DNA of 64,000 nt from Paenibacillus lentus. Lineage in GTDB: Bacteria > Bacillota > Bacilli > Paenibacillales > Paenibacillaceae. Shown here piece by piece: positions 1 to 7,552 of this stretch (position 1 is the first letter of the stretch; each line of letters starts with the position of its first letter). A program made the translations under genes and the position numbers. The notes below the pieces were generated by a model. The model worked only from the letters and a program-made list of their open reading frames with translations. It had not been told where the DNA came from and did not search any database. The DNA is taken from the NCBI RefSeq assembly GCF_003931855.1, contig NZ_CP034248.1, forward strand, positions 1 through 64,000, given 5' to 3'.

Positions 1-32
1 ACTTCCTTAACTTCCTTTTTCTTTGAAGCCAC
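1..32 (-). CDS. N-terminal start of a phage gene (partial)
   Basis: Only about ten codons are inside the window. A GTG at 32-30 follows an AGGGGTGA ribosome binding site at four bases and opens a Lys/Glu-rich frame that reads MASKKKEVKEV. It lies five bases after the tail-terminator gene and is probably the next structural gene. An ATG one base upstream opens another frame (MWLQRKRK), so the assignment is not certain. Confidence 0.4.
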   Translation of the reverse strand, partial: MASKKKEVKE

Positions 33-36
33 ATTA

Positions 37-468
37 TCACCCCTTACTTAATCCACTTCCAATTTGCAAGCTTTCCATGAAGTCAGCAGTGTCTTTTTCC
101 TTATAGACATGGAGATTGTAATTCACAAAAAAATGAAGAACGTCATCAATCACTTCATGATGAATGTTTGTTCCCCTCAATAAGTCACCGTCCATTGTGA
201 TATACTCCAATGCATCATTCAAACGATCAAGAACATCAAGAATCTCTTCGTTCTTATCTTCTTTTGATTTCGGGAAGTAATGAATGTCGAAAGGATGTTC
301 TCTGAAATATCGCTTGCCGATTACCTGCCTTTGACTAGAAGTTAAAAGGAAAATAAAAAAACAAGGTTCTTTCAAGCCTTGTTTCACTGATTCCGTATAA
401 ATCTTATAGTCATCACCAAACTCATGGTTCAGTTTTAATGCAATGGATTCACTTAATTTATTAAGCAT
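37..468 (-). CDS. Phage tail terminator-like protein (DUF6838 family)
   Basis: A small alpha/beta phage protein of about 143 residues that resembles the tail-terminator family found between HK97-gp10-like proteins and the tail sheath or tube in Firmicute prophages. Tail terminators cap the tail tube and join it to the head connector. The ATG at 468 has a GGGGGAA site seven bases upstream. A TTG one codon earlier is possible. It overlaps the gp10-like gene by eight bases, which implies coupled translation. Family assignment rests on sequence style and position, not on visible catalytic residues. Confidence 0.7.
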   Translation of the reverse strand: MLNKLSESIALKLNHEFGDDYKIYTESVKQGLKEPCFFIFLLTSSQRQVIGKRYFREHPFDIHYFPKSKEDKNEEILDVLDRLNDALEYITMDGDLLRGTNIHHEVIDDVLHFFVNYNLHVYKEKDTADFMESLQIGSGLSKG

Positions 469-952
469 CAAAACATTCCCCCAAAAAATTCATCAATTTT
501 CTTTCCAAAATCTTTGGTGCTTGCGAGTCTAGTTCTTTTTCCGAAATAGTTAACATGAATCGTCCTGGTACCCACCCTTTATGGTTTCGTGTTCTATGAC
601 CAAATTCAACATAGGATGCATAATGAACTGGATTAATTATTTCAATTTGATATACATCACCAATTCTATTTACTTGAAAACCTTCCGCAAAACTTAAAGC
701 GTCATTATTGGACATTGCCTTTTTTCCACTACCAAACATTGCTTCTTCTTCCGTTTTAGCAGTCCAACCACGCCTTAAAGTACCGCCTTTTTTGCCGACA
801 GGTGTCCTTCTTATAACCTTTGCGAGTAATCTTGCTGCAAGTTCCTTCGCACATTCTTCAATAAACTTTTCAAAATCAACTTTTTGCAATTTATCAAGCT
901 TCTTCTGAAGGTTTTCAAGCTGTCGAAAGTCGCATTTCCCCCACTTTGCCAT
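461..952 (-). CDS. HK97 gp10-like head-tail connector
   Basis: This 163-residue protein has the hallmarks of the HK97-gp10/XkdI family. A charged N-terminal helix is followed by the RTPVGKKGGTLRRGW segment near residues 50-64, typical of these small tail-completion proteins. A YASYVEFGHRTR segment lies near residue 111, and the family commonly has a VEFG motif there. These proteins sit at the head-tail interface. It lies between the stopper-like protein and the tail terminator, the usual order in PBSX-type phages. Confidence 0.85.
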   Translation of the reverse strand: MAKWGKCDFRQLENLQKKLDKLQKVDFEKFIEECAKELAARLLAKVIRRTPVGKKGGTLRRGWTAKTEEEAMFGSGKKAMSNNDALSFAEGFQVNRIGDVYQIEIINPVHYASYVEFGHRTRNHKGWVPGRFMLTISEKELDSQAPKILERKLMNFLGECFDA

Positions 953-955
953 TCA

Positions 956-1318
956 TTACGCCCATCCCTTGAACAGTTCTAACATTATTTCTTGATGTGA
1001 ACTGTATCTGGCAGGTTCACCGCTATTCTGATAGTCAGTTGTAACACCATTTTGCGTTACAGTAATTTTTGAACCTGGCTTAATGACAATTTCAGGTGCT
1101 ATGAACAACTTAACAGCTTGCGTGACAGCTTTCGCACCATCAGATTGATTCACACTACTAATCCTTTCAAAAGACAATTTACAAGGTTGATCGGTAACAA
1201 CACTAACTTCTCTATGCTTGGTGATCTTAGTTACTTCGTTGCGGACTTCTTTATATTCGGTAATGATGCATTTACCAATGTATAAGCTTTCAATTGCTTT
1301 ACGCTTTGCACTTACCAT
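956..1318 (-). CDS. Head closure (stopper) protein, XkdH/YqbH-like
   Basis: A small (about 120 residue) mainly beta protein between the YqbG-like adaptor and the gp10-like protein. In PBSX-type phages this position holds the head-closure or stopper protein that seals the filled capsid. The sequence shows a beta-rich core with a PGSKITVTQNG turn, as in this fold. The ATG at 1318 follows an AGGTG site by six bases, and a GTG at 1327 is an alternative. It overlaps the preceding gene by seven bases. Confidence 0.65.
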   Translation of the reverse strand: MVSAKRKAIESLYIGKCIITEYKEVRNEVTKITKHREVSVVTDQPCKLSFERISSVNQSDGAKAVTQAVKLFIAPEIVIKPGSKITVTQNGVTTDYQNSGEPARYSSHQEIMLELFKGWA

Positions 1319-1692
1319 TTGATACACCTAAACGCCGCATAGTTGGTTTCTGGATGCAACAAGAAGTTAATTAATAGATCAAGTCTTGCTTCAGGTGTCT
1401 TGCTACCTTCTCCAAGAGCAAACGTGATATTGGTGTCACCCTCCTGAATACTCTTGACTGCTGCTTCCAAATCAAACCCTGTTAATTGTCCAATACTCTT
1501 TTTGCCGAGTAAAAATTCACCAACCGCCATATCAACTGCAATGTGATGTAGCCCCTCAGGAACGGTTGGTGTATTGCACTGATTTTTAATGTGACTTTCT
1601 GTTTTTTGGATGATGAAGTCAAGAACCCAGGTATCCGAATCAGTAACCGCATAGCCGAAAGATTCAAGTCTTTTCTTCACATCTTCAAGCAT
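1312..1692 (-). CDS. Head-tail adaptor, YqbG-like (DUF3199)
   Basis: This 126-residue, mostly alpha-helical protein begins with MLEDVKKRLESFGY and has a conserved VDMAVGEFL helix. Both features are typical of gp6-like or YqbG-like head-tail adaptors, which bind the portal. Its place directly after the capsid block supports the call. The GGGTGTGATGAA stretch before the ATG supplies the ribosome binding site. Confidence 0.75.
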   Translation of the reverse strand: MLEDVKKRLESFGYAVTDSDTWVLDFIIQKTESHIKNQCNTPTVPEGLHHIAVDMAVGEFLLGKKSIGQLTGFDLEAAVKSIQEGDTNITFALGEGSKTPEARLDLLINFLLHPETNYAAFRCIKW

Positions 1693-1703
1693 TTCATCAC
1701 ACC

Positions 1704-2051
1704 CTATTCAGCTTCTTTTGCTGCAAGAATCTTCTTTATAATGCCTTTTTGACTTGTCGATTGACCAATATCAATTTTATGCTTTTCAGCATAGGTTTTT
1801 AGTTCATCAATTGTCATGTCATTAAGTTCAGAACTAATTTCAGAATTTTCTTCAATTTCATCAATTGTCATGTCATCAAATTCAGAACTAGCTTTGGAAT
1901 CTTCTTCAATTTCATCATGTTCGACTACATAACCACGATCTTCAAACCAAGTAATTAAATAAGGGTCAGTGGTTTCACCAACCCCATTGACAAATGGAAC
2001 ACCTGCTGAAATACCGTTATATTGCTTATTTGGCGCAATAACCTTTGCCAT
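1704..2051 (-). CDS. Small acidic phage head protein with HeH/SAP-like C-terminus and internal duplication
   Basis: A 115-residue acidic protein just downstream of the capsid gene. The C-terminal stretch from about residue 77 (MTIDELKTYAEKHKIDIG and following) looks like the helix-extension-helix or SAP-type domain often found in YqbF-like phage proteins. An 18-residue segment ending in DDMTIDEI is repeated immediately as NDMTIDEL. The N-terminal part matches the small accessory head proteins seen in this position. The exact function is unknown to me. Confidence 0.65.
   Translation of the reverse strand: MAKVIAPNKQYNGISAGVPFVNGVGETTDPYLITWFEDRGYVVEHDEIEEDSKASSEFDDMTIDEIEENSEISSELNDMTIDELKTYAEKHKIDIGQSTSQKGIIKKILAAKEAE
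1804..1911 (-). repeat. Tandem duplication of a 54-bp unit inside the small head protein
   Basis: Two units starting at 1804 and 1858 share the same first seventeen bases and remain similar throughout. They encode two 18-residue copies (SKASSEFDDMTIDEIEEN and SEISSELNDMTIDELKTY). The 54-bp period keeps the reading frame. Confidence 0.85.
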
Positions 2052-2065
2052 TTCAACCCCTCCTA

Positions 2066-3022
2066 TTACTGAACTTTAATGTTACGCATTACCCCAGCAG
2101 CTTTAGTTGCTTTCAATGCGACTGCTGCAACCATTTCCACTTCACCTGTTTTAACTGCACCCGCTGTTTTAAAATCAGGAAGCCATGTGTTAATAGGTGA
2201 CTGACCTGCCATAGAAACACCATGAAAACCATCCAGTGCGAGTCTTGCAGCAAATAGGGATGTTTCCCCACTTGTAATGTCAGTTTTCACGACTGGTTCA
2301 TTTGTACCTGCTTTTGCACCAAAATCAACCAGTGGTGTAGTTCCGTAGAATTCAATTTGTTGACCAAACTCATTCGCTTTTGACATATACATGCCGACTC
2401 GTCTAGCTACCGCTCTTATCTTAGCGATCAATTTGGTATTCCCACCAATAAATGAAGGAACTCCATCCAATCCCATTAAGAATTCATCGAGTTCATCGGC
2501 AAATGCTTTATAGTTCGCATCAACCGCAGCAGAGGTAGATAAATCAATTGTGTCATTAGGTTTATATTCAGTTGAAGAACCCGTAAGTGCTTTTTCTAAA
2601 CCATCGAACGCATTTGCGTCAACTGCACTATCCCCGTTAATAACCGTATCATTAAAAAGTGCTGAAGCAGCTTTAATCTTTTGTTGCATCTGAAGGGTAA
2701 CTTCATCAATGATACCGCCCATATTCGCAATGATTCGGTCAATTTGGAAACTTCCACCGAACACTTTCAAATCAGTGGTGTAACGCTGCTTTGTTACTTC
2801 CTGTGGTGAGTATTCAGTATTAACCGCACGAAATTCCGCTGTCGGTTGAGTAATAAGTCTTGTGTAACCATATGTCAATGTTGTACCGCCACCAGTTGGA
2901 GAAACTGCATCGTCAAATGTAATGTTGCCCAAAAGGAAATTAGATTTTGCGAATTCGTCAATTACGCCCATTTGAAGTGCATCTTGAACATTTAATTTTG
3001 CTTGTGCTAATGTAACTGCCAT
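2066..3022 (-). CDS. Major capsid protein
   Basis: This 318-residue protein follows the scaffold gene and has the layout of HK97-fold major capsid proteins of Firmicute phages. It has an N-terminal helix (MAVTLAQAKLNVQDAL), a beta-rich middle, the GGSFQIDRIIANMGG segment, and a C-terminal part with the conserved GFHGVSM loop. I chose the ATG at 3022 because an AAAGGCGG site lies about ten bases upstream. The longer frame to 3043 would put that site inside the gene. It would build the icosahedral head on the upstream GP20-like scaffold. Confidence 0.92.
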   Translation of the reverse strand: MAVTLAQAKLNVQDALQMGVIDEFAKSNFLLGNITFDDAVSPTGGGTTLTYGYTRLITQPTAEFRAVNTEYSPQEVTKQRYTTDLKVFGGSFQIDRIIANMGGIIDEVTLQMQQKIKAASALFNDTVINGDSAVDANAFDGLEKALTGSSTEYKPNDTIDLSTSAAVDANYKAFADELDEFLMGLDGVPSFIGGNTKLIAKIRAVARRVGMYMSKANEFGQQIEFYGTTPLVDFGAKAGTNEPVVKTDITSGETSLFAARLALDGFHGVSMAGQSPINTWLPDFKTAGAVKTGEVEMVAAVALKATKAAGVMRNIKVQ

Positions 3023-3058
3023 TGTGTAATGACCGCCTTTCAATAAATTAGTTTTTTA

Positions 3059-3643
3059 TTATTCATTACTTGTAAAATGCATCTGTACTGCTTCCGCAAG
3101 CGAGGAAGGTTGTGTTCCTACATCAACCTTCCCAGCGCCTGATTCACCAGGTTTAAAGCCTTTGAATTTTGGTGTACTTGTCGGCTGTTGTTGAACTTCA
3201 AATAAGAACGAATCATCACCTTCTTGCAGCTTCTTCAATTGATCGTCCAATCCTTTAACAGTTTCACCGTCAAGTTCTGCATTTTCAAGATCAAGCAACG
3301 CTTTTACCGCTTTGATGTTCTTTGCCTTTGCCTTAATTAATGCCTTTTCAACTGCATTATCAAGTTTAATTTGCTTCAGTTGCGCTTCATAGTTGGCTTT
3401 TTCAGTTGCATTTTGACTTTGAAGTTTAGAGATTTGTTCCCTCATGCTTTCAACATCACCAGTAGAATTTTTCAACGTTTCAAGTTGTTCATCCCTGGAA
3501 GCAATGTCCTTTTCAAGTTGTTTTTTTGCATTGTTCACTTCATCGAATCTTGCCTTAGTAACAAAGTTACCATCTAAAGATGTCATAATTTTGGTTGCCT
3601 GTTCTTCAGTCAACCCCATTGCAATCAATTGTTCCTTAGTCAT
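3059..3643 (-). CDS. Capsid scaffolding protein (GP20-like)
   Basis: A 194-residue highly charged protein with a long central coiled coil (about residues 30-110) and a Pro/Gly-rich tail, as in the phage minor structural protein GP20 scaffold family. It starts MTKEQLIAMGLTEEQATKIM, a common opening of that family. It lies directly upstream of the capsid gene and would guide procapsid assembly before being removed. A GAAAGGACGG site precedes the ATG. Confidence 0.9.
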   Translation of the reverse strand: MTKEQLIAMGLTEEQATKIMTSLDGNFVTKARFDEVNNAKKQLEKDIASRDEQLETLKNSTGDVESMREQISKLQSQNATEKANYEAQLKQIKLDNAVEKALIKAKAKNIKAVKALLDLENAELDGETVKGLDDQLKKLQEGDDSFLFEVQQQPTSTPKFKGFKPGESGAGKVDVGTQPSSLAEAVQMHFTSNE

Positions 3644-3737
3644 ACTTACCGTCCTTTCAAATTACGTTGTTTTACATGGGTAACGAACCATGAAATTTGT
3701 CTTGTTCTTTTACGTCAGCAATACCAAAATGACGATT

Positions 3738-3757
3738 GATGCTTTAACCCAAGCATC
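3738..3757 (-). other. Hairpin in the leader of the scaffold-capsid genes
   Basis: GATGCTT and AAGCATC form a perfect 7-bp stem around a 6-base loop in the 190-bp gap before the scaffold gene. No T-run follows, so it is not an obvious terminator. It may shape the leader of the scaffold-capsid message. Confidence 0.5.
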
Positions 3758-3802
3758 TAGGGAGATATTAAGATCACCGCCTTATCTGCCTAAACAGGCA
3801 TG

Positions 3803-3834
3803 AAAAAAGCACCCTGCAATTTCTGCAAGATGCT
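3803..3834 (-). terminator. Terminator-like hairpin between the 82-aa gene and the scaffold gene
   Basis: Read on the minus strand, an imperfect 11-bp stem (AGCATCTTGCA with TGCAGGGTGCT) follows the stop codon at once and is followed by six T residues. It lies inside the head operon and should reduce read-through from the portal/minor-head genes into the capsid genes. Confidence 0.7.
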
Positions 3835-4083
3835 TTATTCAATCGCATCACCTTTCGGTGATTCGTAACCAAGTAAATCTTCCCAGGTCTTTCCCTGTTT
3901 AATGCATTCCTTATATACGGCAATTACGCCGCCCATTTCCTCAACACCCTTGGGATAACCGAACGGTACAATCATACCCAAAGGCTTACCGCCTACCTTG
4001 TCATTATATTCAAGATAAGCCTTTCCTTCTTCATCAAGTTCATAGAGTTCAATTTCTTCAGGTGTAAGTTCATTTTTCGCCAT
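3835..4083 (-). CDS. Small acidic protein directly behind the MuF-zincin gene (candidate immunity protein)
   Basis: An 82-residue strongly acidic protein (for example ELTPEEIELYELDEEGKAYLEY) with no membrane segment or signal. An AGGGGTGA site supports the ATG at 4083, six codons inside the longest frame. It follows the MuF-zincin gene and is cut off from the capsid genes by a terminator, so the two form a unit. I do not recognise the family. An antitoxin/immunity role is an inference from position and charge. An ordinary small head-associated protein is the alternative. Confidence 0.7.
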   Translation of the reverse strand: MAKNELTPEEIELYELDEEGKAYLEYNDKVGGKPLGMIVPFGYPKGVEEMGGVIAVYKECIKQGKTWEDLLGYESPKGDAIE

Positions 4084-4100
4084 ACACATCACCCCTTTCA

Positions 4101-6065
4101 TTAGCTATAAGTAATATCGTTTTGAATTGCGTAATCCAATAAATCATTCATTACGGATGAGTAGGTTTTCCAAGTGTTTGGCATAAGAGTCTTAATAACA
4201 GATAAAGTTTCATCGTCCGCAGTATAAAACAATGCCCCGAATGTTGCCCATGTTTCGCTAGTTGCACCATCTTTTCCACGGTCTTTATTATATGCGGCAT
4301 CATGTCCCCAAAATCCATTACCATGCGGATTCAAACGGTTCTTTGTGGTTAGTCCCATTGCATCTGTGAACATGGATATTTGGGTTCTTGCCTTTTGTGT
4401 ATTGTATGTTGTTTTTAAATACCTAATAGTTGCTGTGTATGCTTCAGACGAAATTCTATCTAGGTTTTTCAATGGTTTAATAGATAACCCTTCAATTTTA
4501 TTATACCACTTAATGGCATTGTTAACTGTTAAAAGAACGTCATCATCAATAGCATTGATCATTCTAGCGCCAATGACAGTATCCGTTCTTGTAAAAGCTT
4601 TATGCATATTTTTATAAGGTGAAATGGTTCCATCATCTAAATAGGCGAAAGGCGTTTGCGAAAGTATATGATCTAGTTGATGAAATTCTTCATGGAACTT
4701 CGTATGCCATGCGCCAGTATAATTACTACCAACTAACCGTTCCCACTGGTTATTTTCAATGTTCATTTTGATAACCTGTTGACCTGGATAATATGCAGCA
4801 CCTGACACTTTATAATAATAGTCATTGTCTTTGAATCTGTCTGATAATTTATCATATAAATTCAATTGCTCTGAACCATGATTTGAAAGGATTTGTTCAA
4901 GTTCAACCTTATGAATATCTGCTTTTAAGATGGCATCGTGCTTATCCATAATGGATTTTTTCAAAGCCTGAATTTCAGTTTCTTTATCCTTGAATACCTT
5001 ATTAGGGTCAACTTCCTTTAATCCATCTTTTGAACCACCGTTGACAAAGCTGTTCTTCCAATCCTCATATTTCATGGTTCTTGGAACATAATACGTTTTC
5101 CCATCCTTATCGGTCGCAGCACGTTCACCTTCAAAATCATCATCGAAGTAAGGGACAAATACAGTTCTACACCAAGCATGAAATGGCGGTGCGGTCACGC
5201 TTACTTGGTAATCTTGCATGGCAAATATTTGACCGTCTAACCCCTGACATACCTTGCTAGTGTTGCTGTCAAGTGTTGCCACAATCTCATATTTTTCAAC
5301 GTTCAATTCATTAAAACAATCTTTCTGTGCAACAGATGCAAAAAAGGCTGATTCTGTCATTATCAGCCTTGCCGCTCTGTTCTTACTCACATTGAACTCT
5401 TTAGCGATAGCGTTAATAGCCTTTGATGGGGAATCCCCTCTGATTATAGCCTGTGTGAGTTCGGTATGAACTGAATTCACCAATTGTTGCTTTGAAGTCC
5501 AACACCTATCTTTGAAGGTTAAACCGTCAGCAGTCCAGGGTTTAGAAATCACCTGTTCAAGCTGCTTGGAGTCAAAACTATGAAGGTCATATCCAACATT
5601 GAAGCCCCTTTGTATTTCATAAGCCGTGTGATAGTAACCTTCAGAATAAATATCCCTAACAAGTCGATCTATCCCATCAACTTGATTTCCATAAAGCACT
5701 TCAATTTGATGTTGTGTTTGAATTTTCAATGCTTCAAGTCTGGATATATGAACCCTAGCTGAAGCATTTTCGAGTTCCTTCATCCATCGTTGATTCAGTT
5801 CATTTTCTTCACCGTATTTAATATAATCCGTTACATCCCATTTAAATTCTTTCAATTCCTTACTATTCAATAACCGCTTAGCTTCCACAAGTGATATTTC
5901 ATTATTACTTGCAAAGCGCTGATACCAAACTGCAATTTCCTTTTCAATTTCTGCTGATGCTTTTATATATTGTTCTTCTACCTCATAGTAATAGGTCTGC
6001 CCTTTCATCAACTGTGCTTCTTGCAGCCGATTAAACCGATCTTCCCAATAATTACGTTTGGTCAT
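4101..6065 (-). CDS. MuF-type minor head protein fused to a C-terminal zincin-like domain
   Basis: About 654 residues, far longer than a plain minor head protein. Residues 1 to about 310 form the Mu gpF/SPP1 gp7-like part. It ends in a region with Cys in VCQGLDG and the segment APPFHAWCRT, typical of the family. After a linker, a second domain (about 400-650) contains HEEFH, an HExxH zinc-metallopeptidase signature, near residue 458. SETWATF follows near 605, whose Glu could be the third metal ligand. MuF proteins enter the capsid and may be injected with DNA, and C-terminal toxin domains are known in this family. I chose the ATG at 6065, preceded by GGCGGTGA, over a GTG at 6074. It overlaps the portal gene by 14 bases. 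Confidence 0.88.
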   Translation of the reverse strand: MTKRNYWEDRFNRLQEAQLMKGQTYYYEVEEQYIKASAEIEKEIAVWYQRFASNNEISLVEAKRLLNSKELKEFKWDVTDYIKYGEENELNQRWMKELENASARVHISRLEALKIQTQHQIEVLYGNQVDGIDRLVRDIYSEGYYHTAYEIQRGFNVGYDLHSFDSKQLEQVISKPWTADGLTFKDRCWTSKQQLVNSVHTELTQAIIRGDSPSKAINAIAKEFNVSKNRAARLIMTESAFFASVAQKDCFNELNVEKYEIVATLDSNTSKVCQGLDGQIFAMQDYQVSVTAPPFHAWCRTVFVPYFDDDFEGERAATDKDGKTYYVPRTMKYEDWKNSFVNGGSKDGLKEVDPNKVFKDKETEIQALKKSIMDKHDAILKADIHKVELEQILSNHGSEQLNLYDKLSDRFKDNDYYYKVSGAAYYPGQQVIKMNIENNQWERLVGSNYTGAWHTKFHEEFHQLDHILSQTPFAYLDDGTISPYKNMHKAFTRTDTVIGARMINAIDDDVLLTVNNAIKWYNKIEGLSIKPLKNLDRISSEAYTATIRYLKTTYNTQKARTQISMFTDAMGLTTKNRLNPHGNGFWGHDAAYNKDRGKDGATSETWATFGALFYTADDETLSVIKTLMPNTWKTYSSVMNDLLDYAIQNDITYS

Positions 6066-7539
6066 CTTTTTCACCGCCGCTTAGCGGAAAGGCATTTTTA
6101 TAATCATCCATTGCCGACTTAGCTTCTTCTAATTTTCGCTGAAGTTCAAGTTTAGTGTTAGAAGTCCAAGGATGTTGTGTAACAATCGTTTCATCGGACA
6201 ATATTCCAACTGATTTTACACAGTTCTCAATGCTTTCTGATTCATTGATTAGAATATCCCTATTGAATATGACCTTAACCTTCTCTTTTTCAAAATCACC
6301 ATTTCCAGTGTTAGAAAGATGAACGTTGACGAACCATAAAAGTTCTTCGAAGGAAGCCTGGTATTCTGTTTCCATACCGTTTGCATCCAGGTCAATATCT
6401 GAATACATGGATTGAATATTCATTTGGTTTGGTGTTCCTGACATTCGATCATCCTTGGCATCAAAACCCCTACCATTTTCAATCAATGCCTTCTTGAATA
6501 GTTCCAGGATAACTTTATAGTTTTCAGCATTCACATGAATTTCAAGTGTTTTCAAGTCACCTGCTGCACCGTCAACCGTTTTAACCTTAACTGCACCATA
6601 CTGCGCTAGATTTCTTCTGAACTCACCAAGGTTTGTTCCGTCATAGTTCTGAAGAACAAGTATAGTATTCCTTGCATCTTCCTGCATATTGTTTTGGAAG
6701 TCTGAAAGGATTGTATTGATTCCGTCCTGAAGCGATTTCACCCTGGTAATCAATGGTATTTCCTTATTGTTGTACTTGAAGGGTATTAAGGGTACTTTCG
6801 CCCAATTCCAATTTGATTGGTTCCCTTCTTCATCTTCCGCAATTAAATAATTCGTAAAGGGGTTTTCTACATCGTCAACCAACGAATTGTTTTTCCAAAT
6901 AAAACGGTGAATTCCGTTGGCATCGTACAATTCAACCTTTTCAATAGTGACTTCCTTTTCACCCTCGTAAGCTTCCACCTGATAGATTCTAACTGCACAA
7001 TCTAGAATTGTATGTTCGGCATCCTTCCAAAATGGAAGTACTTCATAAGGTGGAAGCTTCTTAAAGCAGAATTCACCTAATTCATTATAGTAGGGAAGCA
7101 ACCAAGCAATTCCATGGTTCAACGAATCTTCCCCTAGGTTCTTAAATGTTCTAAGGAACCTGTTGTTGAATATACCTTGTAGCAATTCAGCATATTCATC
7201 GTTTTCAGTTTCAAAAGTAAGTGGTTTGGCAAGAAGATAGTTCACCTTTTGGTCAACCAACTTTGCATACTGATTATCTATGATTTTGTTATTTGGAAGG
7301 TTTTCGACTTCCTGAAGTAATCCGTTCTCACCAATCACTGTTCTTCTACGGTTCAATATGTCATGGTCGCCACGATAATAACGTTCCCCTTCAAGCATAT
7401 CTTTCCGTTTTTTTGACTTCTTGAACTTTATGATTTCACGTTCAAGGAACTTCTTATGACTCATAATTGTCTTTGCGCCATCTGTAATCAGTTTATTTAT
7501 TTTTGAAGTTTCGGTTTCAATACCTAAAAAATCAAACAT
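6052..7539 (-). CDS. Portal protein (SPP1 gp6-like)
   Basis: A 495-residue protein with the order expected of SPP1-type portals. It has an N-terminal helical segment, the YYRGDHDILNRRR motif near residue 52, an NNKIIDNQYAKLVDQKVNYLLAKP segment, and a long central helix region with SDFQNNMQEDARN. Twelve subunits would form the ring through which DNA is packaged. It lies between the terminase and the minor head protein, overlapping the latter. Confidence 0.93.
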   Translation of the reverse strand: MFDFLGIETETSKINKLITDGAKTIMSHKKFLEREIIKFKKSKKRKDMLEGERYYRGDHDILNRRRTVIGENGLLQEVENLPNNKIIDNQYAKLVDQKVNYLLAKPLTFETENDEYAELLQGIFNNRFLRTFKNLGEDSLNHGIAWLLPYYNELGEFCFKKLPPYEVLPFWKDAEHTILDCAVRIYQVEAYEGEKEVTIEKVELYDANGIHRFIWKNNSLVDDVENPFTNYLIAEDEEGNQSNWNWAKVPLIPFKYNNKEIPLITRVKSLQDGINTILSDFQNNMQEDARNTILVLQNYDGTNLGEFRRNLAQYGAVKVKTVDGAAGDLKTLEIHVNAENYKVILELFKKALIENGRGFDAKDDRMSGTPNQMNIQSMYSDIDLDANGMETEYQASFEELLWFVNVHLSNTGNGDFEKEKVKVIFNRDILINESESIENCVKSVGILSDETIVTQHPWTSNTKLELQRKLEEAKSAMDDYKNAFPLSGGEKDDQT

Positions 7540-7552
7540 CTAAATTCACCCC

